Of a DNA stretch of 34,130 nt, positions 1-7,322 are shown one piece after another (position 1 is the stretch's first letter; each line of letters starts with the position of its first letter). Position numbers and translations under genes: made by a program. The stretch is from positions 1 to 34,130 of the forward strand of contig JAAUUT010000057.1 in assembly GCA_012031035.1 (NCBI GenBank), read 5' to 3'. Under the pieces are notes generated by a model, which was given only the letters and a program-made list of their open reading frames with translations, made no database searches and was not told where the DNA came from. This stretch comes from Candidatus Altimarinota bacterium. Its GTDB lineage: Bacteria > Cyanobacteriota > Cyanobacteriia > Cyanobacteriales > Microcystaceae.

Positions 1-63
1 ACAAGGTAGACAAGGTAGACAAGGTAGACAAGGGGGACAAGGTAGACAAGGGGGACAAGGTAG
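1..63 (+). repeat. 9-bp tandem repeat, 7 copies, in frame within menC
   Basis: Seven head-to-tail copies of a 9-mer, five of ACAAGGTAG and two of ACAAGGGGG, run from the window edge to base 63 and may continue upstream. In the menC frame they read as repeated Lys-Val-Asp or Lys-Gly-Asp. Because the unit is a multiple of three, copy-number change would not break the gene. Confidence 0.9.
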
Positions 64-683
64 ATTTGAAAAGAGGGAGATTGAATTATAGTTATTTATT
101 GCCTGCGGGAGAAGAAGTTTTAGAGGTGTGGAAAAGGATTGTAGATAGAGAAAAAACTCTTCAATTTCCAATGACTTTTAAATGGAAAATTGGAGTTGGC
201 GAAGTTGAGGAGGAAATTAAACTATTTCAAAAACTAATTCAAGCGTTACCAACAGATACGAAACTGCGATTAGATGCCAATGGTGGGTTGAGTTTTGAGC
301 AAGCAAAAAGGTGGTTGCAAGTTACCGATGAAACGCCGATGGTAGAGTTTATCGAACAACCTTTATCGCCTCAATCATTCGATCGCACGATGGATTTAAG
401 CATTAATTATTCTACTGCGATCGCGTTGGATGAATCAGTTTCTAATTTAAAACAATTAGAAGATTGCTATCATAAAGGATGGGAAGGAATTTATATTATT
501 AAAGCTGCGATCGCGGGTTCTCCTCAACGTCTGCGTCGGTTTTTTCAGCAGTATTCAATTGATGCGGTTTTTTCTTCGGTTTTTGAAACAGAAATTGGTC
601 GCGAAGCGGTATTGCGTCTCGCCGCAGAACTTTCTAATCCCAGTCGCGCCGTTGGGTTTGGCGTTCATCACTGGTTTGAATAG
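1..683 (+). CDS. menC: o-succinylbenzoate synthase, 3' part (5' end outside window)
   Basis: MenC dehydrates SHCHC to o-succinylbenzoate in menaquinone/phylloquinone synthesis. The frame is open from base 3, so the gene begins upstream and the TTG at 66 need not be a start. Enolase-superfamily marks are visible in order: the KxK pair in FKWKIGVG, the metal ligands in RLDANGG, FIEQPLSP and ALDES, and the late catalytic lysine in IIKAAIAG; the C-terminal FETEIGREAVLRLAAEL is also typical of cyanobacterial MenC. Directly before the conserved GRLNYSYLLPAGEE stretch, bases 3-65 encode a KVD/KGD tripeptide repeat not expected in the family. The gene ends overlapping the convergent nadE by 16 bp. 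The identification rests on motif recognition; a related enolase-superfamily member is the only serious alternative. Confidence 0.85.
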   Translation, partial: KVDKVDKVDKGDKVDKGDKVDLKRGRLNYSYLLPAGEEVLEVWKRIVDREKTLQFPMTFKWKIGVGEVEEEIKLFQKLIQALPTDTKLRLDANGGLSFEQAKRWLQVTDETPMVEFIEQPLSPQSFDRTMDLSINYSTAIALDESVSNLKQLEDCYHKGWEGIYIIKAAIAGSPQRLRRFFQQYSIDAVFSSVFETEIGREAVLRLAAELSNPSRAVGFGVHHWFE

Positions 684-2335
684 GTCACTGCAATCGGCAT
701 TCGCCACCCCGTCCCAAAAGCGCGGTCTGTAATTTTTAATCCTGGCGGTGCTTGTTTGCGTTTAAATTCTGCACGAGAAATTAATTTCATCACTTTGCTA
801 ACTACTGCGGGATCGTGACCTGCTTCTACAATTTGAGTTATGGATTGATGGTGATGAATAGCGCGTTCGAGAATATCGTCAAGAATTTCGTAAGGTGGAA
901 GAGAATCTTGGTCAACTTGTCCCGGTTTTAATTCTGCACTGGGCGGTTTAATTAGGACGTTATGAGGAATCATTTCTTGAGTGCGATTTAACCACTGACA
1001 AATTGAAAAAACGCGGGTTTTGGGAACGTCAGCAATAACCGCTAATCCTCCATTCATATCGCCGTACAGGGTACAATATCCCACCGCCATTTCTGATTTA
1101 TTTCCCGTCGAGAGAAGTAAATGACCGAATTTGTTGGCAATTGCCATTAATAAATTACCGCGAATGCGAGATTGCAAATTCTCTTCAGCAATACCGAATT
1201 CCGTCCCTGCAAAGATGGGTTCTAGGAGTTGGTCGTAAGATTTCATCAGGTCGCCAATCGGTAATTTATAACTGTTAATACCGAGATTTTTAACTAATAA
1301 TTCTGCATCGATGACTGAATGTTCGGAACTGTAAGGAGAAGGCATTAATACGCCGAGAACATTTCTCGCACCCATTGCTTCTGTTGCGATCGCGGCAACT
1401 AATGACGAATCAATTCCACCGCTCAACCCCAATATAGCTTTAGAAAAGCCACATTTTCTAGCATAGTCTTTTACTCCCAAAACTAATGCCCCAAAAATTT
1501 CTTCTTCTGTCGTTTCTGGTAATGATGTTACTGATGCTGGCAATAAATCTTTCGATAGTTCGTCCAACTCAAGAATTTCTAGATCCGATGCAAATGCTTT
1601 AGCACGACAAATGACATTGCCTGTACGATTAAAAGCGACGCTGTTTCCATCAAAAATTAGGTCATCATTTCCGCCTACTTGATTGACATAAATAATCGGA
1701 GTTTTATAGCGACTGGCACTGTGTTTGAGCATCGCTTCTCGTAACTTTTGTTTCTTGGCGGTATAAGGAGAAGCGGATAAATTAACGATTAAATCGACTC
1801 CTAATTTAGCTAAATCTTCGATAGGATTAATTTCATAGTTTCGTTTGCCCCAAAATCCTTCATCGTTCCATAAATCTTCGCAAATGGTTACGCCAATTGT
1901 GAGAGAAGATAACCAAAAAGTATTGGCTCGATCTCCTGGTTCAAAATAGCGATCTTCATCGAAAACATCATAGGTGGGTAAAAGTCGTTTGTAAAAAATT
2001 TGTCGAATTTTTCCCTCATCTAATAATGCCATGCTGTTAAACAAAGATTTTTGACCTTTAGAGGTAGCATAGGGATTTAATTCTACTGTTCCTACTAAAA
2101 CGGCTATTTGAGTTGGTAATTGTCGTGCTAACGCTTCTAGTGTTGTAGTAATTGCTGCGACAAAATCAGGTTTTAGAAGTAAATCTCTAGGGGGATATCC
2201 ACATAAAGATAGTTCGGGAGTTAACATTAAACGAACGCCTTCTTGAGAGGCTTTTTGTGCGGCTTCTAATATTTGTTTTGCATTGCCTGAAAGGTCGCCA
2301 ATAGTAGGATTGAGTTGTGCGAACGCGATTTTCAT
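668..2335 (-). CDS. nadE: glutamine-dependent NAD+ synthetase
   Basis: This enzyme amidates nicotinate adenine dinucleotide to NAD+ with ATP and glutamine, the last step of NAD synthesis. The 555-residue protein is the two-domain form. The N-terminal nitrilase-fold glutaminase (about 1-265) shows the Glu-Lys-Cys triad in TPELSLCGYPP (E41), YKRLLPTYDVFDE and GVTICEDLW. The C-terminal synthetase (about 275-545) has the ATP P-loop LGLSGGIDSS and the conserved LLSTGNKSEMAVGY and YGDMNGGLAVIADV. Its ATG overlaps the stop of the upstream small gene by 4 bp (ATGA) and has no clear ribosome binding site, suggesting translational coupling. It is the last gene of the nadD-nrtR operon. Confidence 0.97.
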   Translation of the reverse strand: MKIAFAQLNPTIGDLSGNAKQILEAAQKASQEGVRLMLTPELSLCGYPPRDLLLKPDFVAAITTTLEALARQLPTQIAVLVGTVELNPYATSKGQKSLFNSMALLDEGKIRQIFYKRLLPTYDVFDEDRYFEPGDRANTFWLSSLTIGVTICEDLWNDEGFWGKRNYEINPIEDLAKLGVDLIVNLSASPYTAKKQKLREAMLKHSASRYKTPIIYVNQVGGNDDLIFDGNSVAFNRTGNVICRAKAFASDLEILELDELSKDLLPASVTSLPETTEEEIFGALVLGVKDYARKCGFSKAILGLSGGIDSSLVAAIATEAMGARNVLGVLMPSPYSSEHSVIDAELLVKNLGINSYKLPIGDLMKSYDQLLEPIFAGTEFGIAEENLQSRIRGNLLMAIANKFGHLLLSTGNKSEMAVGYCTLYGDMNGGLAVIADVPKTRVFSICQWLNRTQEMIPHNVLIKPPSAELKPGQVDQDSLPPYEILDDILERAIHHHQSITQIVEAGHDPAVVSKVMKLISRAEFKRKQAPPGLKITDRAFGTGWRMPIAVTYSNQ

Positions 2336-2667
2336 AATTCTAGTCGGGGTAAAGGAACTCTCTCTTGTAAAATTTGTAGGACTTTGTTATGGTCGGCAGG
2401 CGTAATAACCGATTTAATCATTTCTCCGCGATCGAGAATAATACATTTTGTTTTAGTTGGACGAAGCGGATCGAAATGAAACCAATAAGGACTTAATCCC
2501 ATTCCCCAAATCCTCAATCCTTCTTGCCAAAAATTGAGTTTTTCTTCGCGATATTTCTTAATCGATTGATAAGGTATTCTTAAACTTCCCATCGGAATAT
2601 AATAGCCATTAATAGTAATAGCATCTTCATCGCAAGTGACGTAAAAATCTTCGTACAAAACAGTCAT
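2332..2667 (-). CDS. conserved small protein of unknown function in the NAD operon
   Basis: I do not recognise a characterised family. It is 111 residues, soluble, with no signal peptide or membrane segment, and its alternating hydrophobic pattern looks beta-rich, faintly like bacterial PH-like domains. The start is decided by the ribosome binding site: GGAGG at 2676-2680 lies eight bases before the ATG at 2667, while the in-frame TTG at 2682 overlaps that same GGAGG and is unlikely. It lies between the pchB-like gene (31 bp gap) and nadE (4-bp overlap), so it is co-transcribed with NAD genes; a role in NAD metabolism is only inferred from position. Confidence 0.75.
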   Translation of the reverse strand: MTVLYEDFYVTCDEDAITINGYYIPMGSLRIPYQSIKKYREEKLNFWQEGLRIWGMGLSPYWFHFDPLRPTKTKCIILDRGEMIKSVITPADHNKVLQILQERVPLPRLEL

Positions 2668-2698
2668 GTTGTTGTCCTCCAAAAAATTACTAGTTCTA

Positions 2699-2995
2699 CT
2701 AGCGATCGCGTTGCCAATCTTTTAATTCTTCATCGATAAAATAATTAACTAAATCTCGATATAATTGCTCGATAATTTCTGGATTCAATCCTTCTTCTAC
2801 TGCCCAAACTCGTCTTTGCTCCAACATCGCCTTAAATCTTTCTGGTGCTTTAACGCTCGTTTCATCGGTTTTGAATTTAGTAGCAGCTTTGACATAAGCA
2901 AATCTTGTTCCTATTGTTTTAATGAGTTCGCGATCGAGGTAATCGATTTCAGTACGGATTTCTTGGATATTATTACATTCATCAGGAAGTTTCAT
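2699..2995 (-). CDS. AroQ-fold chorismate mutase / isochorismate pyruvate lyase-like protein
   Basis: The 98-residue all-helical protein aligns without gaps, from memory, to Pseudomonas PchB, which splits isochorismate to salicylate and pyruvate and also has weak chorismate mutase activity. Shared landmarks include R14, R31, the active-site-loop K42 in KFKTDE, APERF at 50-54 and the WxxExGL stretch near 64-70. One key position differs: PchB Q90 is Glu90 here, a residue found at the equivalent place in yeast-type chorismate mutase. Which reaction it runs therefore cannot be read from sequence. It sits inside the NAD operon, six bases after nrtR; no isochorismate synthase gene is in the window, although phylloquinone synthesis would supply isochorismate. 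Confidence 0.8.
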   Translation of the reverse strand: MKLPDECNNIQEIRTEIDYLDRELIKTIGTRFAYVKAATKFKTDETSVKAPERFKAMLEQRRVWAVEEGLNPEIIEQLYRDLVNYFIDEELKDWQRDR

Positions 2996-3001
2996 AATTA
3001 A

Positions 3002-3736
3002 TTAAATAAATACTAAAGGCTTATCTTTAAATGGGGCAAAAGCGTCTGCATCAAAACGATATAAACTTGCCGGACGACCCGCACCTCTCGTTACTTTTAC
3101 TCCGCTATCGCATAAAAAACCTAATTTTAACAAACGAGATCTAAAATTAGAATAATCTGAAAAATTTTCGCCTAAAATCGTACAATAAAGTTGATAAAGT
3201 TCGTTAAGCGTAAAAAATTCTGGTAACACATCAAACGCGATCGGACTATACTCTAATTTATTGCGCAAACGCCGATAGCCATATTTAAGAATTTCATTGT
3301 GGTCGAAAGCTAATTGAGGAACTTTTTGAATGGGATACCAAGTAACATTACTCAAATTTTCAGCGATTAATTTAGCATCCTCAAATCGAATCAAAGCGAA
3401 ATAACTGACAGAAAGATAGCGAACGCCATAACTATTAGGAGACTCTCTCGGATCTCGCTGCGGCCCTCCAAACGTATAAAGTTGTTCGAGATAAAGATTT
3501 TTAACTTGAATTTTTTCTGCCAAAATACGATAAGCAGATTGTTCTAACGTTTCTCCTTTACGAACTAGCGTTCCTGGCAAACTCCAAGAATTGCTAAAAG
3601 GATTATCTTTACGTTTTATGAGTAATACTAAAAGGCGATTGAGGTGAGTATCCACAGAAAAAATAACATTATCAACCCCTACCTTAAAATCTTCTAATTC
3701 CTTGCGATCGCCTAATTTTTGTTCGTCAACGTTCAT
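3002..3736 (-). CDS. nrtR: NrtR-type Nudix-related transcriptional regulator of NAD genes
   Basis: The 244-residue protein has an N-terminal Nudix fold (about 18-150) followed by a winged-helix region (about 160-235, with LNELYQLYCTILGENFSDYSNF and RGAGRPASLYRF), the layout of NrtR, an ADP-ribose-responsive repressor of NAD genes. The Nudix box is degenerate: after GTLVRKGETLEQ the expected REUXEE reads RILAEK, losing catalytic glutamate positions, as expected for a sensor rather than a hydrolase. It overlaps the nadD stop by 4 bp and lies between nadD and nadE, fitting autoregulation of the operon. I recall an adjacent nrtR and nadE pair in Synechocystis. An active ADP-ribose Nudix hydrolase is the alternative. 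Confidence 0.88.
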   Translation of the reverse strand: MNVDEQKLGDRKELEDFKVGVDNVIFSVDTHLNRLLVLLIKRKDNPFSNSWSLPGTLVRKGETLEQSAYRILAEKIQVKNLYLEQLYTFGGPQRDPRESPNSYGVRYLSVSYFALIRFEDAKLIAENLSNVTWYPIQKVPQLAFDHNEILKYGYRRLRNKLEYSPIAFDVLPEFFTLNELYQLYCTILGENFSDYSNFRSRLLKLGFLCDSGVKVTRGAGRPASLYRFDADAFAPFKDKPLVFI

Positions 3737-4299
3737 ACGTATAATTGTTCGCGTTTAATATAATCTTTAACCGGTGTAGTAACAGCATTTTTATCTCTTT
3801 TTTCGCGATAAGCTGTTGAGGAAATAGCAGGCGCGTCTAAGTCAGCTACCCTGCACTTTCCTCCCAATCTTCGCAAGGCTTCTAAATCTTCTTCTTCGAG
3901 CGGATATCCAGGGCGAGGAATCACTAAAATCTCGACTTGTTGTAACAATTCTTCAATTCGATACCAACGAAAGATTTGATTGACCAAATCCGAACCAATA
4001 ACTAAAGTATATTCTGCTTCGTTGCCCCAAATTTCCTTGGCTTGTTCAACGCTAATTAAGCTTCTTAAATGGCTCAATCGTTCGTAAACTCCTAAGTTTT
4101 TTTGAGGAGTTTCTATTTCTTCTATTAGCAACCGCAACATTTCCATGCGGTGTTCGAGGGAAGTTTGATGAGCCTTAAAAGGATTATTGGATGCCCAAAC
4201 TGCCACGCGATCGTAATGCTCGGATAACCATTCTAGAATAGCTTGATGTGCAGAAGTGGGAGGATCGGCACTGGTTCCAAATAAGGCTATTTTTGTCAT
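3733..4299 (-). CDS. nadD: nicotinate-nucleotide adenylyltransferase
   Basis: NadD transfers AMP from ATP to nicotinate mononucleotide, giving the NadE substrate. The 188-residue protein begins MTKIALFGTSADPPTSAH, a variant of the nucleotidyltransferase GxFDPxHxGH signature with the final His kept, and ends with ISSTAYREKR, matching the ISSTxIR motif. ASNNPFKAH and HRMEMLRL are also typical of the family. GAGGA lies a few bases before the ATG, so the start is secure. It is the first gene of the minus-strand operon; the 131 bp upstream, before the pncB stop, should hold its promoter, but I see no convincing palindromic operator there. Confidence 0.93.
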   Translation of the reverse strand: MTKIALFGTSADPPTSAHQAILEWLSEHYDRVAVWASNNPFKAHQTSLEHRMEMLRLLIEEIETPQKNLGVYERLSHLRSLISVEQAKEIWGNEAEYTLVIGSDLVNQIFRWYRIEELLQQVEILVIPRPGYPLEEEDLEALRRLGGKCRVADLDAPAISSTAYREKRDKNAVTTPVKDYIKREQLYV

Positions 4300-4430
4300 T
4301 TTTCCTCGGTTAAGCGCTCACTCATTCAAATTACTTAACGTAGTTAGGGAACAGGGAAGAGGGAATAGGCAATAGATGTATCAGTCCTAAAAAAATTTTG
4401 TTTATTAGTAAAGTTTGAATTCATAACAGG

Positions 4431-5789
4431 TTAATGACTAGCAATCCAAGATAAGCGAAGAGATTCTAAACCGTCAGATATCTTAACGGTAATTGGTATC
4501 GGATTGTTGAGTTGTCGAGTTTCGGACGGAAGACTAGCAACGGAAATTTGAGTGCGTTTTTGAATAGTTTCGATAGTTGGTGAATCTTTAATTTGCTTAC
4601 CTTCTTGCATCACCAACTCTAATAAAGGTTGCTCGTTGCTATTAGGCGTTTCATGCGCTAATCCCAATCTATCCGAAAGGATTCGCTCCTTTTCTTGAGA
4701 ACGAAAAATTTGCTTGCGTCCGGGATAAGTGGCTTTTTTACTAGACTGTTTCATGGTGGGAATCCCGTCAATTTCGACAATTTTATAGACTCCATTAACA
4801 GGAGAACCCGTTACTAGTTTGGTTCCTAATCCATATCCATCAATAGAAGCGCCTGCTTCTTTTAATCGAGCAATTTCCCACTCATCGAGATCGCCGCTGG
4901 CAAAGATAGTAACCTCTGGAAGGAGCGATCGCACTTTCTGAGATAATTCAACTAAATCCCCAGAATCTAAACGCACTCCCATTAATTCCATTTTGCCTTC
5001 TCTTACCTTATCTGCTAAACGACGAGCCGCCGCGATCGAATCGTAAGTATCGATTAACAAAGGTGCAGCCGGAAAATAGCGATGAAAAGCGCTAAATGCT
5101 TCGTCCTCGCCTCCTTCCATTGCCCCAATTGCCATGACGAGAGAATGCGCCATCGTTCCGCTTGGCTTGCGTCCCAATTTCAAAGCGGCAAGAACGTTAG
5201 AAGTTGCATCTAATCCTCCCGCTATAGCTGCTCTAGCAGCCCACATCGAACCTTGCGGACTAAATGCCCTTCTCGTCCCAAATTCTAATAAGACTGCTTC
5301 TTGCCCTGCTACGTCGCGCAGACGAGCAGCTTTTGTGGCGATGAGGGTTTGATAGTTGATGGTATTGAGGAGGTAGGTTTCTATTAATTGCGCTTGCCAT
5401 AAAGGAGCTTCAACCCTCAGCAACGGCTCGTTAGCAAAGATAGCTGTTCCCTCTGGAACTGCCCAAACATCGCCATTAAATCGTCCTGACTCCAACAGCG
5501 ACCAAAATTTGAGCGGTGCATGGGCAAATATGCCCGTATTCTGTAAGGCTTTTATTTGTTGGCTAGTGAAATGCAGCTTTTCTAAATAATCCAAGGCTTG
5601 CGCTAACCCCATAGCTATCAAATAGCCAAACTTGTCGGGAAAATGGCGCACGAACAATTCAAAGCTAGCGGGTTTGTCTTCTAATCCCTCCCCGACGTAA
5701 CAAGCTATCATGGTTAGCTGATACAAATCGGTCAGCAGGCTATAATCCTCGGTACTGAGGGTTAGTTCTCGATCTTCTACCATTGCCAT
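4431..5789 (-). CDS. pncB: nicotinate phosphoribosyltransferase
   Basis: PncB converts nicotinate and PRPP to nicotinate mononucleotide, the salvage entry to NAD, feeding nadD and nadE downstream on the same strand. Family marks include LLTDLYQLTM near the start, INYQTLIATKAAR, LEFGTRRAFSP, GTMAHSLVMAIG, GVRLDSGDL and DGYGLGTKLVTG. About 452 residues is usual for the bacterial enzyme. The frame extends to a GTG at 5834, but the added 15 residues look unlike the family, so I place the start at the ATG at 5789 (ATG at 5783 is also possible); no strong ribosome binding site decides. It is separated from nadD by 131 bp and may have its own promoter. Confidence 0.95.
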   Translation of the reverse strand: MAMVEDRELTLSTEDYSLLTDLYQLTMIACYVGEGLEDKPASFELFVRHFPDKFGYLIAMGLAQALDYLEKLHFTSQQIKALQNTGIFAHAPLKFWSLLESGRFNGDVWAVPEGTAIFANEPLLRVEAPLWQAQLIETYLLNTINYQTLIATKAARLRDVAGQEAVLLEFGTRRAFSPQGSMWAARAAIAGGLDATSNVLAALKLGRKPSGTMAHSLVMAIGAMEGGEDEAFSAFHRYFPAAPLLIDTYDSIAAARRLADKVREGKMELMGVRLDSGDLVELSQKVRSLLPEVTIFASGDLDEWEIARLKEAGASIDGYGLGTKLVTGSPVNGVYKIVEIDGIPTMKQSSKKATYPGRKQIFRSQEKERILSDRLGLAHETPNSNEQPLLELVMQEGKQIKDSPTIETIQKRTQISVASLPSETRQLNNPIPITVKISDGLESLRLSWIASH

Positions 5790-5934
5790 TAAAAAAATCT
5801 TTTGCTTACTGCTAATTATAGTAGATTTCACCAAAAATGCAATGGCAAGCTTTACTGAAGATGTTTGCGCGAAACAGCATTCACCGATCTATTGCGTGTT
5901 AGTTTCAAGAGGAGGTTCCTTAGAGACTGCTTGT

Positions 5935-5970
5935 ATTGACACTCCCGCTCTTTTAACTGGGGGATGAATG
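5935..5970. repeat. possible relic end of an IS200/IS605-type element
   Basis: TTGACACTCCCGCTCTTTTA followed by ACTGGGGGATGAA resembles the hairpin (CTCCCnnn...nGGGGGAT) seen at the right end of many cyanobacterial IS200/IS605 elements. No transposase or TnpB coding sequence accompanies it. This is recall-based and weak. Confidence 0.3.
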
Positions 5971-5976
5971 GCTCAC

Positions 5977-6029
5977 ATTTGATAAAGAAGAAAAGAATCA
6001 CAGGGAAGCAATCTGGTACTTTATCAAAT
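5977..6029. repeat. 11-bp perfect inverted repeat upstream of tRNA-Leu
   Basis: ATTTGATAAAG (5977-5987) is matched by CTTTATCAAAT (6019-6029) with a 31-base spacer. It lies between pncB and the tRNA on the shared upstream side. It could be the ends of a small mobile relic or a regulatory stem; no poly-T tail supports a terminator. Confidence 0.6.
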
Positions 6030-6111
6030 TATATTTGTCACTTCTGACAATGGTATGGTATTGTATATGATCGCTGCCTCGGAATGGAAAATACAATCCA
6101 TGACGATATGC

Positions 6112-6466
6112 GGGGGCGTGGCGGAATGGTAGACGCTACGGACTTAAAAAATTGAGCCTTGATAGAGAAATCTGTCATGCGAACGCTCTCAAATTCAGGG
6201 AAACCTAAATCTGTTAACAGATATGGCAATCCTGAGCCAAGCCAAAAAGTTGTCATTAGTTATTGGTCGTTAGTAAAACTAACTATTAACAAAAGACAAA
6301 TTTGGAAGGTGCAGAGACTCGACGGGAGCTACCCTAACAGATTAAGCTGAGGGTAAAGAGAGAGTCCAATTCTCAAAGCCAACACGCGGCAGTAGCGAAA
6401 GCTGCACGAGAATGAAAATCCGTTGAGCCTTATAAGCTCGTGTGGGTTCAAGTCCCACCGCCCCCA
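6112..6466 (+). tRNA. trnL: tRNA-Leu(UAA), interrupted by a group I intron
   Basis: Exons are 6112-6145 and 6415-6466. The acceptor stem GGGGGCG (6112-6118) pairs with CGCCCCC (6459-6465), followed by discriminator A at 6466. The D arm is GCG...CGC (6121-6136). The joined anticodon arm is ACGGA-CTTAAAA-TCCGT, giving anticodon UAA. A long variable arm GAGC...GCTC (class II, leucine) and the T arm GTGGG-TTCAAGT-CCCAC follow. The 3' CCA is not encoded. A plausible -35/-10 pair, TTGTCA and TATTGT, lies near 6036-6065. Confidence 0.96.
6146..6414 (+). ncRNA. group I self-splicing intron in tRNA-Leu(UAA)
   Basis: The 269-base insertion sits between U34 and A35 of the anticodon, the position of the ancient cyanobacterial/plastid trnL intron. 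The 5' exon ends in U, and the intron ends in G (6414). Conserved core pieces are visible: AATTCAGGGAAACCTAAATC (P-like), GGCAATCCTGAGCCAAGCC (Q-like), GTGCAGAGACTCGACGGGAG (R/P7) and the late GAGGGTAAAGAGAGAGTCC (S-like). The P6b region (about 6241-6300) holds the usual variable imperfect repeats (GTTATT, GTTAGT, ACTAAC, ATTAAC). There is no homing endonuclease ORF. Confidence 0.94.
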
Positions 6467-6529
6467 TGAAAATCTAATCTTTGAGGAGTGAGACTCTAAC
6501 GTCTCTGAGATTATCTTATCGAACGTCAC

Positions 6530-6579
6530 AAAAAAAGGCGAGTCATTACTCCCCTCTAAAAGTCATAATCAAAGGGGAG
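6530..6579 (-). terminator. probable terminator of the hsp20 gene
   Basis: Reading the minus strand after the hsp20 stop, CTCCCCT (complement of 6573-6579) pairs with AGGGGAG (complement of 6549-6555), then a small GAGT/ACTC stem and GCC lead into seven T (complement of 6530-6536). The spacing between the main stem and the T run is longer than ideal, so it is a moderate call. Confidence 0.5.
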
Positions 6580-6607
6580 CCGAATTATCTTGATTTACAG
6601 CAGAAGA

Positions 6608-7054
6608 TTAAGCAATATTGACTTTAACAACTTTGTTCTTTTCCTCTTCTGCTTTTGGCAGCGTTAGATTGAGAATTCCATTTTGATACTGCGCCGTTAC
6701 ATTGGTATTTTCAACGCGGACGGGTAATGGAATGACTCGATGGAATCTTCCATAACGGAATTCTGTACGAGTTACGCCACCTTCTTCAGTTTTGGTTTCG
6801 GATTTGCGATCGCCGTTAATGCTAACCGAGTCAGCAGTGACTTCGATATTAATATCTTTGGCTTCCAAACCTGGAACTTCAAGTTTCAGATGGATTGCAT
6901 CATCCGCTTCTGTCATTTCTGCTGCGGGGATATGAGCGAGTCCTTCTCGTTCGCCATTGCTAAATGTTGTAGGTGTCAGAGAATTAAACAAACGATTCAT
7001 TTCTCTTTGTAGTGTTTCGACTTCTCGGAAAGGTTCCCAACGAATAAGCGACAT
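6608..7054 (-). CDS. hspA: small heat shock protein, Hsp20/alpha-crystallin family
   Basis: This is an ATP-independent holdase chaperone that binds unfolding proteins and, in cyanobacteria, also protects thylakoid membranes. The 148-residue length is typical. The N-terminal arm starts MSLIRWEPFREVETLQREMN. The alpha-crystallin domain spans about 45-140, with LEVPGLEAKDINIEV, the FxRxIPLP stretch in GRFHRVIPLPVRV, and the A-x-x-x-n-G-I-L-x-L-x-x-P-K ending in YQNGILNLTLPK. The ATG at 7054 has a strong GGAGG six bases upstream, embedded in a potential hairpin. It is a monocistronic unit by context, with a terminator downstream. Confidence 0.96.
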   Translation of the reverse strand: MSLIRWEPFREVETLQREMNRLFNSLTPTTFSNGEREGLAHIPAAEMTEADDAIHLKLEVPGLEAKDINIEVTADSVSINGDRKSETKTEEGGVTRTEFRYGRFHRVIPLPVRVENTNVTAQYQNGILNLTLPKAEEEKNKVVKVNIA

Positions 7055-7083
7055 ATATTACCTCCGATTTTAGGGGTTTTATC
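7055..7083 (-). promoter_or_regulatory. candidate RNA thermometer in the hsp20 leader
   Basis: On the minus strand, ACCCCU (complement of 7072-7077) can pair with the Shine-Dalgarno GGAGGU (complement of 7060-7065) with one C-A mismatch and one U-G pair. The loop is about six bases, and an outer AUA/UAU step is separated by a symmetric AA/AA internal loop. A short imperfect hairpin masking the RBS is the design known from the cyanobacterial hsp17/hspA thermometers. Confidence 0.5.
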
Positions 7084-7322
7084 AAAGGTTCAACAAGTGA
7101 AGGCGTTAGTTTTAAATTGATTTACTATCTACCTTCAATAACTAGAATAGTCTTCTTACGCGATCGCGCTTGTCTGGTTTTGTGTACTGGTTGTGGGAGA
7201 ATTACCGTACTAGGTGATGAATACTGCGATACTAATCAAGCAACTGTCAAGCATACTTGCATATTTAGCTTTGAGCAACCGTATATCCGTATAAAGGGAT
7301 AGAGAAAGGAGAACTTAAACTT

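Noticed and set aside
1..63. CRISPR-like repeat
   Set aside because: The units are 9 bp with no spacers; it is a simple tandem repeat read in frame.
4300..4430. NrtR operator before nadD
   Set aside because: I looked for a clear palindrome and found none; a motif scan with the cyanobacterial NrtR matrix would decide.
6159..6529. Open frames on both strands over the tRNA-Leu region
   Set aside because: They overlap the intron and tRNA exons, have no family features, and the RNA structure explains the sequence.
7117..7302. 61-codon frame upstream of the DUF3574 gene
   Set aside because: It has no ribosome binding site or recognisable family, and its composition is that of intergenic DNA.
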